Shown in pieces: positions 36,926 through 46,040 of a stretch of DNA of 64,000 nt; within the stretch, counting starts at the first letter, position 1, and each line of letters opens with the position of its first letter. The notes below the pieces were generated by a model, which was not told where the DNA came from, did no database searches, and saw nothing but the letters and a program-made list of their open reading frames with translations. Source of the DNA: Pararhodonellum marinum (GTDB lineage Bacteria > Bacteroidota > Bacteroidia > Cytophagales > Cyclobacteriaceae); the NCBI RefSeq assembly GCF_015354735.1, contig NZ_JACEFJ010000010.1:124001-188000 (forward strand). Direction: 5' to 3'. The position numbers were made by a program, and so were the translations under genes.

Positions 36926-38605
36926 ATGATAAAAGCATCCGTTTTATTTTTTACGATTTGTCTTTCTGCATTCCATCTTACCAATGCACAACCCATTTCT
37001 CTCTCCACAGCCCAAAACCAGGTAATAGAATGGGCATATCAATCTGACAAAATATATAAAGAGCCTTTTCGGGATGTTTCTCTTCATGCGATCATCAAAG
37101 ACCCCGATGGCAAACAGATCAGGCTTTCCGCTTTTTGGGCTGGTGAAAATGAATGGCGATTTAGATTTGCCGCTTCCCAAAAGGGAGATTATACCTTTAT
37201 AACTGAGTGCAATGACCGAAAAAATGTTGAACTACACGGGAAAAAGGGGAAAATTTCGGTTGTTGACTATAAAGGAGATAATCCCTTATACCGTCATGGC
37301 CCGGTAAAGATTTCAGAAAACAAGCGCTATTTGGTACACGAGGATGGTGCTCCATTTTTATGGCTTGCCGACTCTTGGTGGCACGGCATGACTACCCGCT
37401 TCAAATGGCCTGAGGATTTTAAGTACCTGACTGCAGACAGGAAAGAAAAAGGATTTTCTGTCATCCAGTTCGCCATAGGCTTCCCCTGCGACATTGAGCC
37501 TTTTGATCCGCGTGGGCAGAACGAAGCCGGCGATCCTTGGGACGAGGAACTGAACAGTATCAATCCAGCGTATTTTGATTTGGTAGACCTGCGGGTGCAA
37601 TGGCTTCTGGAAGAAGGAATTATGCCAAACATCGTTGGGGCATGGGGGTATTACATAAAGTGGTTGGGCGTGGAAAAAATGCAACAGCACTGGGACTACA
37701 TTCTGGCGCGATACGGTGCTTATCCCGTCACATGGACACTTTGTGGAGAATCTACCCTGGCGTATTATACGGATCTTAGAGATGGAAACTGGGATACATA
37801 CAAGGCGGAATTTCGAGAACAATGGTCGGAGGTGGCAAAGCATCTCAAAGCAAGCGATCCTTTTCAACGACTCCTTACAGTACACCCTGGGCCAGGGGCC
37901 CGCGATGGTTTGCCCCCCATCGACCAAATGGAGCACGTTGACTTTGTGATGGTTCAGCCTGGTCACAGCGGCTATCAGACCTTGCCCTATGCCTCCAAAA
38001 CCTTTTGGGAAACTTATGCCAAATATGCGGACCGTCCGGTCCTGTATGGGGAAGTATGTTTTGAGGGAATGTGGGGGAGATCTTTGCAGGATGTACAGCG
38101 CTACCTGTTCTGGAGCAGCATGCTTTCAGGTGCGCCTGGTTTTTCCTATGGAGTGGAAGGTATCTGGCAATTCAATACAGAAGAAGAATTGTTTGGCGCT
38201 ACACCAATCGGTGATGTTTGGGGAAATGTACCCTGGGAGACAGCTCACCAATATTTAGGCTCCAAACACATTGGATTAGGCAAAAAGTTGTTGGAAAAGA
38301 TGGATTGGCAGTCTTTAAGGCCTTTCCCGGAAGGCCTTAACCGGCATGCTAAAGAAGACGATGTGTTCTTGCCGTTTTGTGCAGCATCTCCCGAAGGACT
38401 GCGGGTCCTTTACTTTTTCAATGGCATCCGGGGGCTCACCATGAAACGGTTAAACGAAAACACAAAGTATTCCTACGCTTTCTTCGATCCTATACATGGT
38501 GAGGTCCATGAATCGGGGAGTTTTGTCGCAAGTGAGCAAGGTACGTGGGAAGTGCCTCGTGAACCGGTGAAACAGGATTGGGTACTGGTGGTTCAACCTG
38601 AATGA
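36926..38605 (+). CDS. GH140/DUF4038 apiosidase-like glycosidase with DUF5060 domain
   Basis: Secreted glycoside hydrolase of the DUF4038 (apiosidase-like, GH140-related) group. ATG 36926 starts a clear Sec signal (IKASVLFFTICLSAFHLTNA). An N-terminal beta-sandwich like DUF5060 spans about residues 25-125 of the mature protein (EPFRDVSLHAII, WRFRFAASQKGDYTF). The TIM barrel follows (FLWLADSWWHGM, FSVIQFAIGFPCD, VTWTLCGES, VLYGEVCFEG with candidate catalytic residues), then a C-terminal beta domain. GH140 members cleave apiose in rhamnogalacturonan II, but DUF4038 proteins in sulfatase-rich loci are not confined to that. Last gene of the long plus-strand run. Confidence 0.82.
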   Translation: MIKASVLFFTICLSAFHLTNAQPISLSTAQNQVIEWAYQSDKIYKEPFRDVSLHAIIKDPDGKQIRLSAFWAGENEWRFRFAASQKGDYTFITECNDRKNVELHGKKGKISVVDYKGDNPLYRHGPVKISENKRYLVHEDGAPFLWLADSWWHGMTTRFKWPEDFKYLTADRKEKGFSVIQFAIGFPCDIEPFDPRGQNEAGDPWDEELNSINPAYFDLVDLRVQWLLEEGIMPNIVGAWGYYIKWLGVEKMQQHWDYILARYGAYPVTWTLCGESTLAYYTDLRDGNWDTYKAEFREQWSEVAKHLKASDPFQRLLTVHPGPGARDGLPPIDQMEHVDFVMVQPGHSGYQTLPYASKTFWETYAKYADRPVLYGEVCFEGMWGRSLQDVQRYLFWSSMLSGAPGFSYGVEGIWQFNTEEELFGATPIGDVWGNVPWETAHQYLGSKHIGLGKKLLEKMDWQSLRPFPEGLNRHAKEDDVFLPFCAASPEGLRVLYFFNGIRGLTMKRLNENTKYSYAFFDPIHGEVHESGSFVASEQGTWEVPREPVKQDWVLVVQPE

Positions 38606-38908
38606 ATGGTCCCGTTCCCAGTTATTTGATGCCAATCGCTAGTTCATCTTTTTCTATTAGCTTCAGCCTGTTCCTGGCAGTGAAGCAAAGTCCATGCTTT
38701 CCGAAATATTGGTCCTCCATTTTTGATTGGTGAAGGGATTCAGTATGTATTTTGTCTAAACGGATTGTGGTTTTTAAAATCGCCGAATGGCAAATGATCA
38801 ATATTGCCGACAGTCTAACGATTAAAATGCCTTAAATCTGTACTTTTTTAATAAAAAAAGGTAATTTAAACAGATTTGCTTCTTAAATTTACCCATAAAA
38901 TAAATTTT
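38606..38908. other. Intergenic stretch, no feature recognised
   Basis: About 300 bases without a convincing gene. The right end is AT-rich and is the probable promoter region of the DUF502 gene. The sequence marks the end of the glycan run. Confidence 0.5.
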
Positions 38909-39589
38909 ATGAGAAGCGATAAAGAATTTCGAAATGAGGAAATGCATCCCATTGGCTCTTTCTGGAACAAAACGTTCTTTGTAAAAACATTATTGAATGG
39001 CTTATTGGTGGTTTTACCATCCATCATCATATTGTTTTTACTTTCCCTGATTTTTAAATTTGTTTTCAATTTGGTGGCACCGATCAGCGCCTTACTGGAT
39101 AAAAATGCAGAATCCCACGCCTTTTTCACCAACATTTTGGCTTTGCTGATTCTCATTGTGTTGATTTTTATCATCGGATTGATTCTGAGACATGGCCGAA
39201 GTAAAAGAATGTTTAAGATTTTTGAGTACAGATATTTACTTCAGATCCCTTTGTATTCTACCCTACAGGAAACCATATCCCAGTTTTCCGGACTCAAGAA
39301 AATGCCTTTTAGCCAAGTCGTTTTGGTGGATGCCTACAATACGGGGGTATTGTTGACCGGCTTTGTGACTGAAACTGCTTCAGAGGGCATTTACACGGTT
39401 TTTGTGCCCACAGCACCTAATCCTATGAACGGAAACATTTACCATGTTCCGGAGTCGCAATTGAGATTTTTGGATATAGAACCTGAAAAAGCCATGCGTT
39501 CTATCGTAGGCATGGGTACAGGTTCTTCCATATTGTTTGCTGCAAAAATCAGAGCTCAGGAGAAGAATACTTTGGATCACATCGATTGA
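38909..39589 (+). CDS. DUF502 family membrane protein
   Basis: Integral membrane protein of the DUF502 family, widespread and of unknown biochemical function. ATG 38909 is preferred over an upstream in-frame codon. Two membrane helices are evident (LLNGLLVVLPSIIILFLLSL at about 36-58 and FTNILALLILIVLIFIIGLI at about 75-97). The conserved soluble part follows, with IPLYSTLQETISQF, VVLVDAYNTGVLLTGFVTE, FVPTAPNPMNGNIYHVPESQ and the C-terminal VGMGTGSSI. It stands alone, with intergenic DNA on both sides, and is not obviously tied to the glycan genes. Confidence 0.88.
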   Translation: MRSDKEFRNEEMHPIGSFWNKTFFVKTLLNGLLVVLPSIIILFLLSLIFKFVFNLVAPISALLDKNAESHAFFTNILALLILIVLIFIIGLILRHGRSKRMFKIFEYRYLLQIPLYSTLQETISQFSGLKKMPFSQVVLVDAYNTGVLLTGFVTETASEGIYTVFVPTAPNPMNGNIYHVPESQLRFLDIEPEKAMRSIVGMGTGSSILFAAKIRAQEKNTLDHID

Positions 39590-40107
39590 GCACAACTAAC
39601 TGCACATCGATTTGATATTTGCTTTTCCCTGAAGTAAGACTATATGGGTAAAGTGACACTGAAACAGCAATTCATTAGGAGAATATCGGCTATCCTTTTG
39701 GTTTTCAGGATAGACGTAGCATTCTTGTGGGTTTGGATTTATGAGGATGTCCAAATGATTTTTTGAAGTATAAATTTTTTTTGAAATTTTATGGGGTCAT
39801 TTTTATCCGTTGCTTCCTCTTAATAACAGAAAGCCGAATAACCACAAAAGCTTTATGATCAATAGAACCCAAAAAACCAAACTTTCTGCCGTTATCCCTA
39901 TAAAGCTATCAGAATCCAAGATATTAAACCTTTTGTACCTTATTTTTTAAAAATAAAATCCCTAATGCCATGGTCCCTTCAATTATCAAGGTCTTTGGAT
40001 CAATATTTTCAAATTCAAGCTTGATGTTCGACTTTGAAATTTGATCCTACTGCCATATTTTGGTACTTAGAACAATAAAAACCAAACCATAACCAAAATC
40101 ACCCACT
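39590..40107. other. Long intergenic region, no gene recognised
   Basis: Roughly 520 AT-rich bases. A 40-codon frame starting at 39643 on the plus strand and a 40-codon C-terminal-looking frame on the minus strand near 39940-40050 show some protein-like composition, but neither resembles a family I know. The last 60 bases precede the FAD oxidoreductase and should hold its promoter. Confidence 0.4.
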
Positions 40108-41769
40108 ATGTACAGAATTACAGGAATCATTTTGGCATCACTGCTGATTTTTTCAGTCATAAGCTGTCATCCAAAAGAAGAAAATTATGACATATATGAC
40201 CTTGTCATCTACGGCGGCACCTCAGCGGCGGTAACCGCTGCTGTACAAGCCAAAAAAATGGGAAAAACGGTCATCATGGTATCTCCTGACATTCATTTGG
40301 GAGGGCTGTCTTCCGGCGGATTGGGCTTTACCGACACTGGGGACAAATCTGTCATCGGTGGATTGGCGAGGGAATTTTACCATAGGATCTACATGCATTA
40401 CCAGCAAGAGGATGCGTGGAAATGGCAGAAAAGAGAGGAGTATGGCAATGTGGGGCAGGGAACACCGGCCATTGATGGGGATGCAAGGACCATGTGGATT
40501 TTTGAACCCCATGCTGCAGAAAAGGTCTTTGAGGATTTTGTGAAGGAATATGACATTGAGATTCATAGAGATGAATGGCTCGATCGGGAAAATGGGGTTA
40601 AAATGGAAAATGGAAGAATCAAATCCATTACCACACTTTCCGGAAAAACCTTCGAAGGCAAAATGTTTATCGATGCCACCTATGAAGGGGATTTATTGGC
40701 TGCGGCAGGGGTCAGTTACCACGTGGGCAGGGAATCCAACGATACCTATGGTGAAACCTGGAACGGGGTACAGTATGGAGTTTTTCAGCACAGACATTAT
40801 TTCTATGAACCCATAGATCCTTACCTTAATCCCGGAGACCCCAGCAGTGGACTTCTACCAGAAATTTCCGATGAACAATTGGCAGAAAACGGGACAGGGG
40901 ACAATAAGGTACAGGCCTATAATTTCCGGATGTGTCTCAGTCAGCATCCTGACAACAGGGTGGCATTTCCAAAGCCGGAAGGGTATGACCCGGACAGGTA
41001 TGAATTGCTGGCAAGGGTATATGCCTCAGGCTGGGATGAGACATTTGACAAGTACGACCCCATTCCCAACCTCAAAACGGACACCAATAACCATGGCCCC
41101 TTCAGCACGGATTACATTGGGAAGAATTATGCCTATCCTGAAGCTTCCTATGAGGAACGCAAAGCCATCATCAAGGAACATGAAGCCTATCAAAAAGGCC
41201 TGATGTATTACCTGGCCAATGATCCAAAAGTACCTGAAGCGGTAAGAACCGAAATGGGAAAATGGGGTCTGGCCAAGGATGAATTTACAGACAACGGAAA
41301 CTGGCCTCATCAGCTTTATGTACGTGAAGCCAGAAGGATGATCGGCGATTATGTGATGACAGAGCATGATGTGTTGGGAGCCAAGACCATACCCCAATCG
41401 ATCGGTATGGGTTCCTATGCCCTCGATTCCCACAATATTCAGCGGATCGTCGGCCCCGAAGGCCATGTGCAGAATGAAGGGGACATTGGGGTAAAGCCTA
41501 AGGAACCCTACAGCATTTCCTATGGAACTATAATCCCAAAAAAGCAGGAATGTGAAAATCTTTTGGTGGGGATATGTGTCTCAAGTTCCCATACGGCTTT
41601 TGGGTCCATCAGGATGGAACCAGTCTTTATGATTTTGGGTCAGAGCGCGGCTACAGCTGCAGCTTTGGCAATAGATGAAAACATTGCTGTTCAGGATTTA
41701 CCCTATGAAAAACTGCAGGAAAGGCTGAAATCAGACGGTCAAGTGATGCGCTTATCGGAAAGACTTTAA
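40108..41769 (+). CDS. FAD-dependent oxidoreductase lipoprotein (FAD_oxidored type)
   Basis: Predicted lipoprotein (FSVISC) with an FAD-binding Rossmann fold of the FAD_oxidored group found in many polysaccharide-degrading Bacteroidota and Planctomycetota. The dinucleotide motif is DLVIYGGTSAAVTAA, a variant of GxGxxG, followed by GGLSSGGLGFTDTG. ADP-ribose contacts appear in MFIDATYEGDLLAAAGV, and a C-terminal LLVGICVSSSHTAFGSIRME with GQSAATAAALA closes the fold. 553 residues is typical. The reaction is unknown; oxidation of a sugar or sugar acid is a reasonable guess. Confidence 0.87.
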   Translation: MYRITGIILASLLIFSVISCHPKEENYDIYDLVIYGGTSAAVTAAVQAKKMGKTVIMVSPDIHLGGLSSGGLGFTDTGDKSVIGGLAREFYHRIYMHYQQEDAWKWQKREEYGNVGQGTPAIDGDARTMWIFEPHAAEKVFEDFVKEYDIEIHRDEWLDRENGVKMENGRIKSITTLSGKTFEGKMFIDATYEGDLLAAAGVSYHVGRESNDTYGETWNGVQYGVFQHRHYFYEPIDPYLNPGDPSSGLLPEISDEQLAENGTGDNKVQAYNFRMCLSQHPDNRVAFPKPEGYDPDRYELLARVYASGWDETFDKYDPIPNLKTDTNNHGPFSTDYIGKNYAYPEASYEERKAIIKEHEAYQKGLMYYLANDPKVPEAVRTEMGKWGLAKDEFTDNGNWPHQLYVREARRMIGDYVMTEHDVLGAKTIPQSIGMGSYALDSHNIQRIVGPEGHVQNEGDIGVKPKEPYSISYGTIIPKKQECENLLVGICVSSSHTAFGSIRMEPVFMILGQSAATAAALAIDENIAVQDLPYEKLQERLKSDGQVMRLSERL

Positions 41770-41810
41770 ACTGGTTATTCTCCTCGGAATTGGCTAAATT
41801 TATTGGAAAG

Positions 41811-42014
41811 ATGGAAAAAAAAAGAAAGATAGAAATTGCAGCAAACTTGGTAGACAGAGAAGATGAAGATGCTGCCGATATCATTTTTTGGTTGGATAAA
41901 ACCGAATTGGAAAGATTACAGGAAGTGTATTGGCTGAGACAAAATTTTTTCCAGTCACCCAATCACTCCTTTCCTAAAAAAATAGCCAAAACAAACAAGA
42001 TTGTAAGTTTATGA
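41811..42014 (+). CDS. Small antitoxin-like partner of a nucleotidyltransferase
   Basis: Sixty-seven residues, very rich in Lys, Glu and Arg. The core reads ADIIFWLDKTELERLQEVYW followed by LRQNFF. From memory this resembles the short proteins (ADxxFWLxKxxxERLxAVxxLR pattern) encoded directly before MNT/AbiEii-like nucleotidyltransferases in many Bacteroidota. The stop overlaps the next start by 4 bases (ATGA at 42011), as in those pairs. ATG 41811 is chosen over an upstream TTG. It lies 41 bp behind the FAD oxidoreductase. Function is unproven. Confidence 0.6.
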   Translation: MEKKRKIEIAANLVDREDEDAADIIFWLDKTELERLQEVYWLRQNFFQSPNHSFPKKIAKTNKIVSL

Positions 42015-42112
42015 TTGTAGAACAGGATTTTTTGGACTTCATCGAATTATTGAAAATCAATAAAAATACCATAGCCTCCCAGAAAAAAAATAACCAAACC
42101 TATTTTAAGTGA
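42011..42112 (+). pseudogene. Stub of an MNT/AbiEii-like nucleotidyltransferase
   Basis: Starts on the overlapping ATGA and encodes IVEQDFLDFIELLKINKN, which looks like the first 18 residues of the nucleotidyltransferase that normally follows the small partner gene. It then loses all similarity (about 15 Lys/Asn/Gln-rich residues) and stops at 42112, one base before the next sulfatase start. The catalytic GG..D.D region is absent, so the enzyme is gone. Confidence 0.55.
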
Positions 42113-42113
42113 A

Positions 42114-43520
42114 ATGAAGAACCCTAAACCCATTTTTCTTTGTCTCATTTTGGTTATTTCCTTGGCATGGAATCCGGTCCTGTCACAAGAATCACAGGCA
42201 CCGAATATCCTGGTTTTTGTAGCAGATGATGCCGGTTGGAGAGATTTTGGATGTTATGGCAATGACGCCATTCAAACCCCAAATGTGGATGCTTTGGCTA
42301 CCGGAGGGTTGAAGATGCAAAGTGCATTTTTGACTACCCCACAATGCAGCCCCTCCAGAACCAGTATTCTGGCAGGAGAATTTGCCCATACCTTGCGAAC
42401 AGAGGATCTTCATACGCCACTGCCAGCAGGCAAAGCCATAGTACCTACTTATCTAAAAAAACAAGGGTATTTTTCAGGCATGTTAATGAAAAACCACCTT
42501 GGTCCTGATGGGTTGAAACAGTTTGATTTTTATGATGCATCCCGTGATGAGAGTCAATTGCCGGAATTGAAAGAGTTTTTGGATCGTTCTGCAGAAAAAC
42601 CTTTTTTTCTGTGGTATGCCTTTGGTGACCCTCACCGGGCTTATTTTGAGGGCGCTTTTACCCCTCCCAATGATCCCGAAAGGGTAAAAGTACCACCTTA
42701 CCTTGCCGATACTGAGACCACCAGAAAGGACTTGGCCATGTATTACGACGAAATTTCGCGAATGGACAAGAATATCGGAGAAGCTATTGCCGAACTCAAA
42801 CGGAGAAACCTGTACCAAAATACCCTGATCATCTTCATTTCTGACAACGGGATGCCTTTTACCCGTGCAAAAGGAACTTTGTATGATGAGGGGATCAGGA
42901 CCCCTTTGATTTTCCATTGGCCTCAAAAGCTCCAAGCAGGCGTTTCAGATGAATTGGTATCCGTACTGCATCTGGCACCCACCATTTTGGATCTTGCAGG
43001 AGCCACCATTCCAAAGAGCATGTATGGTAAAAGCCTCAAAGGCCTGTTAGAGGGGAAGGAATTTGAAGGGGACAGGTATGTGTTCAGCGAGCGCAATTGG
43101 CATGATTGTGATGAACACATGAGGAGTGTCAGAACGAACAAATACAAATTGATCAAAAACGCCTATATCGAATGGCCATATGGTACCGCTGCCGATCTTG
43201 CAGGTAGTCCTTCCCATCAGGAACTGCTCAGGTTGAAAAAAGAAGGCAAACTTTCCTTTCCCCAATCTTTGGTTTTTGATGTGCCCAGACCTGTCATTGA
43301 ACTTTATGATGTAGAAAACGATCCGTTCGAACTCGACAACCTTGCCTATGATGTTTCCTACCGCAATGTCGTACAGGAACTTCATCAGGTTTTGGTGGAA
43401 TGGATGGAAGCCACAGATGATTTTCCCCCAGAGCTAAGAAGACGGCAAGACAATACTGACAGGGTCACAGGGACCCATTTTGATACCAGGACACTTCCCC
43501 CAGCATATAGCAATCAATGA
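42114..43520 (+). CDS. Sulfatase, heparan-N-sulfatase-like group
   Basis: S1 sulfatase with a Sec signal (FLCLILVISLAWNPVLSQ). Metal site FVADDAGWRDFGCYG, then the maturation motif CSPSR at Cys78-Arg82 (TTPQCSPSRTSILAGE). Further motifs are MLMKNHLG, WYAFGDPHRAY, IIFISDNGMPFTRAKGTLYDEG and RTPLIFHWP. The WRDFGCYG variant and GDPHRAY resemble the sulfohydrolase (SGSH-like) branch. The start is one base after the nucleotidyltransferase stub stop, so transcription probably continues from the upstream genes. 468 residues is normal. Confidence 0.92.
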   Translation: MKNPKPIFLCLILVISLAWNPVLSQESQAPNILVFVADDAGWRDFGCYGNDAIQTPNVDALATGGLKMQSAFLTTPQCSPSRTSILAGEFAHTLRTEDLHTPLPAGKAIVPTYLKKQGYFSGMLMKNHLGPDGLKQFDFYDASRDESQLPELKEFLDRSAEKPFFLWYAFGDPHRAYFEGAFTPPNDPERVKVPPYLADTETTRKDLAMYYDEISRMDKNIGEAIAELKRRNLYQNTLIIFISDNGMPFTRAKGTLYDEGIRTPLIFHWPQKLQAGVSDELVSVLHLAPTILDLAGATIPKSMYGKSLKGLLEGKEFEGDRYVFSERNWHDCDEHMRSVRTNKYKLIKNAYIEWPYGTAADLAGSPSHQELLRLKKEGKLSFPQSLVFDVPRPVIELYDVENDPFELDNLAYDVSYRNVVQELHQVLVEWMEATDDFPPELRRRQDNTDRVTGTHFDTRTLPPAYSNQ

Positions 43521-43739
43521 AAAGATAAAACAGCGTGTTTTTAGTGCAGACTCTTGGTGGATCAGGTGAAAAAGGTTGGACCTAAAATTGAATTACCTTT
43601 AAGGCAGTAGCATTAGGTTTATTGCTGGTTTTGTTCAAAGAAAAAATCAGATGCCTCAAACCTAAATTTTTGAATGCTGAATTTTTCGGTCCGGATATCA
43701 GTTTAATACGTAAATGAATTAAACCAACCACCTAAGTTT

Positions 43740-44960
43740 ATGAAATTCTCAAAACACCTTATTCTTTCCTTTTTGATCCTCATTTTTGCGTTCGTAGCTT
43801 GTCTGGATGATCCTGATGTGGAGGAGGTAGTGGAAGAGGATGAAGAGGAGGAACAGGTAGAAGAACCGCCCCGTGAGGGACCGATTGGTCTTGAGGATGC
43901 ATTTTCCCAACTTACATTTACCCGACCGGTGGACCTTCAGCATGCAGGTGATGGCTCAGACAGGATTTTTGTAGTGGAGCAAAGTGGTGTCATTTCGGTT
44001 TTTCCAAATGACCCTGAGGTGGGTGAAAAAAAGGTTTTCCTTAATCTGGAATCAAAAGTAAGGGATCAGGGCAACGAGGAAGGACTTTTAGGTTTGGCTT
44101 TTCATCCGAACTATGCAAGCAATGGCTATTTCTATGTCAACTACTCCGCTTCCAGTCCAAGAAGAACAGTGATTTCCCGTTTCCAGGTTTCCGCTGCTGA
44201 TGCAGATGCGGCGGATGGCGCTTCAGAGCAGGTTTTGATGGAAATCAACCAGCCATTTGCCAATCATAACGGGGGACAGCTGGCTTTTGGACCAGATGGA
44301 TTCCTGTATATTGCCTCAGGTGATGGAGGTTCCGGGGGAGATCCACAAAATCATGGACAAAGACCAGAAACTTTACTGGGGGCCATTTTGCGCATAGATG
44401 TGGACAATCCAGAAAACTCAAATAACTATGGTATCCCTTCCGACAATCCTTTTGTGAACAATTCAGAAGGATACAGGGAGGAAATTTATGCTTATGGCCT
44501 AAGAAATCCATGGCGTTTCAGTTTTGATTTTGAAACGGATAGGTTATGGGCAGCTGATGTGGGGCAAAATAGGTATGAGGAAATCAACCTCATCGAAAAC
44601 GGAGGAAACTATGGTTGGAAAACCATGGAAGGCTTTCACTGTTTTAGTCCAAGCAGCGATTGTAATCGAGAAGGCCTTCAACTTCCCATCTGGGAATATG
44701 GACACTCCAATGGAGACAGGTCTGTAACAGGTGGCTATGTTTACAGGGGCAACAATTTTCACCAACTAAAAGGACTGTATATCTACGCTGATTTTGTTTC
44801 AGGAAGAATTTGGACTTTGGATCATAGTGACCTTGAAAATCCAGTCAACACCGAGTTGTTGAGGGCCAATTTTCCCGTTTCATCCTTTGGGGTTGACCAA
44901 TCCAATGAATTGTACCTTTGTGGTTTTGATGGGAATATTTATAAGTTTGGATTTGAATGA
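43740..44960 (+). CDS. PQQ-dependent sugar dehydrogenase-like lipoprotein
   Basis: Six-bladed propeller of the glucose/sorbosone dehydrogenase family, which oxidises sugars extracytoplasmically, usually with PQQ. The lipobox is FAFVAC, followed by a strongly acidic linker (EEVVEEDEEEEQVEEPP). Propeller motifs include TRPVDLQHAGDGSDRIFVVE, GLLGLAFHPNYASNGYFYV, FANHNGGQLAFGPDGFLYI, GDGGSGGDP, YGLRNPWRFSFD and DVGQNRYEEINLI. It has no attached cytochrome. A fragment of a second, related gene lies at 46607-46744. Confidence 0.9.
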   Translation: MKFSKHLILSFLILIFAFVACLDDPDVEEVVEEDEEEEQVEEPPREGPIGLEDAFSQLTFTRPVDLQHAGDGSDRIFVVEQSGVISVFPNDPEVGEKKVFLNLESKVRDQGNEEGLLGLAFHPNYASNGYFYVNYSASSPRRTVISRFQVSAADADAADGASEQVLMEINQPFANHNGGQLAFGPDGFLYIASGDGGSGGDPQNHGQRPETLLGAILRIDVDNPENSNNYGIPSDNPFVNNSEGYREEIYAYGLRNPWRFSFDFETDRLWAADVGQNRYEEINLIENGGNYGWKTMEGFHCFSPSSDCNREGLQLPIWEYGHSNGDRSVTGGYVYRGNNFHQLKGLYIYADFVSGRIWTLDHSDLENPVNTELLRANFPVSSFGVDQSNELYLCGFDGNIYKFGFE

Positions 44961-45000
44961 TTTTTCCGGGATCTTGAAAACCGTCCAGAGATAAAAAGGT

Positions 45001-45015
45001 GTAGTTTCAAACTAC
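45001..45015. repeat. Palindrome GTAGTTTCAAACTAC
   Basis: Perfect 7-bp inverted repeat with a one-base centre, 40 bases downstream of the PQQ-dehydrogenase stop. A close relative occurs at 46571-46589 (GTGTAGTTGCAAACTACAC). No T-tract follows, so it is a dispersed palindromic element rather than an obvious terminator. Confidence 0.6.
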
Positions 45016-45192
45016 ATCAAGTTGAGCCTAAACTTTTAAAAAATGATATGTAGGAGTAGTTACACAATACCTCCAATTACGTTTTAATTTTATCAAAAAT
45101 ATTCTAGAAATATTTTGTGATTAGCACTACCTTAAGATGCTTTTCGCAAAATATATCTGTGAATTACCTGCCTAATAATTTCAAAATATCGG

Positions 45193-45540
45193 CTATGGAG
45201 TGTTTTTAATTAATAGTTTATCATTTATTGCTTCTTCGACAAATTGATTTAAGGACAAGCCTAACTCCACTGATTTATAAGCTGCCTGCTTATGTAATTT
45301 TGGATTGATTCGTACATTAAAAGACCCTTTATATGATTTGTGGGGTGTTTTTCCCAAAGATTCACATAATTCCAAATAGTTTTCAACCGCTTCTTGAAAT
45401 GAACTTTTCAACTGATCAACATTATCGCCTTCAAAAGTGATCAAATCATCAATGCCTTCAATTTTGCCAAAAAACACTTCATCTTCTGCACTAAAATGTA
45501 CTTTTCCAATGTAATCCTTATATTTTAAAACATCTTTCAT
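45193..45540 (-). CDS. hicB: HicB-type antitoxin
   Basis: Antitoxin of a HicAB type II toxin-antitoxin pair. The N-terminal half (VHFSAEDEVFFGKIEGIDDL, TFEGDNVDQLKSSFQEAVEN) is the degenerate RNase-H-like HicB fold. The C-terminal SFNVRINPKLHKQAAYKSVE followed by LGLSLNQFVEEAI is a ribbon-helix-helix DNA-binding domain, so the pair probably autoregulates. Its start overlaps the HicA stop by 4 bases. 115 residues is typical. The pair is intact and lies between the PQQ dehydrogenase and decayed DNA. Confidence 0.9.
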   Translation of the reverse strand: MKDVLKYKDYIGKVHFSAEDEVFFGKIEGIDDLITFEGDNVDQLKSSFQEAVENYLELCESLGKTPHKSYKGSFNVRINPKLHKQAAYKSVELGLSLNQFVEEAINDKLLIKNTP

Positions 45541-45758
45541 AGTAAACCTTGGTCTTTTAACTCTCCAATTACATAATCAATCACGTACAACTTTAAGATA
45601 TTTCCAGGATGAGGTTTGTGAAGCCTTATTATATGTTTGGTAACTTCCTTAACAAATGCTCTCCTAGACCCTGCTGTTTTGCCTTTCTTAATCTCATCGT
45701 ATCCAAAATGATTAAGAACCTTTACCAATTCATCATAAGTGAAATCTTTTGGTCTCAA
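45537..45758 (-). CDS. hicA: HicA-type mRNA interferase toxin
   Basis: Small double-stranded-RNA-binding-fold toxin that cleaves mRNA when free of HicB. Visible features are DELVKVLNHFGYDEIKKGKT followed by GSRRAF, and IIRLHKPHPGNILK carrying the HP segment typical of HicA. The usual catalytic His of GSH is replaced: the residues here are GSRRAF, as in some divergent members. The start is uncertain; TTG 45758 is the only likely in-frame start upstream of the domain. It is the first gene of the pair, translationally coupled to hicB. Confidence 0.85.
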   Translation of the reverse strand: MRPKDFTYDELVKVLNHFGYDEIKKGKTAGSRRAFVKEVTKHIIRLHKPHPGNILKLYVIDYVIGELKDQGLL

Positions 45759-45959
45759 ACAAAAATCTTTGAATCAATTTGTATAACCTACTCATTTAAA
45801 CGTAAGTTAATGCAACTGTTTTATAGTTGCAAATGGTTGGGGTTTATCTCAAGGAAAGTTGTTTTCAACTTGATTTTAGCTTGTATATTTATATTAGGCC
45901 GCTGAAAGAAATATACTGCCTTGAAACAGGACTATTTTCTACAATAAGCTGCCAAGGAT

Positions 45960-46040
45960 TTAGCTACCTTTTTGGGCAAGGTATTTATCCAAGGATTCCC
46001 GAATCTTTCCGGAAGGTCTATCAGCAGAGGGATCTATTGC
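45960..46040 (-). pseudogene. C-terminal fragment of a second TlpA-like gene
   Basis: On the minus strand the sequence encodes AIDPSADRPSGKIRESLDKY followed by LAQKGS and a stop. This closely matches the last residues of the intact TlpA-like gene at 48448-49875 (IIDPSADRPSGNIRAILDQH, then LAEKGA). Nothing thioredoxin-like precedes it, so only the 3' tip survives. Confidence 0.85.

Noticed and set aside
39643-40050. Two short coding-looking frames in the intergenic region
   Set aside because: Each is about 40 codons, lacks a recognisable family and a clear start, so they are not listed as genes.
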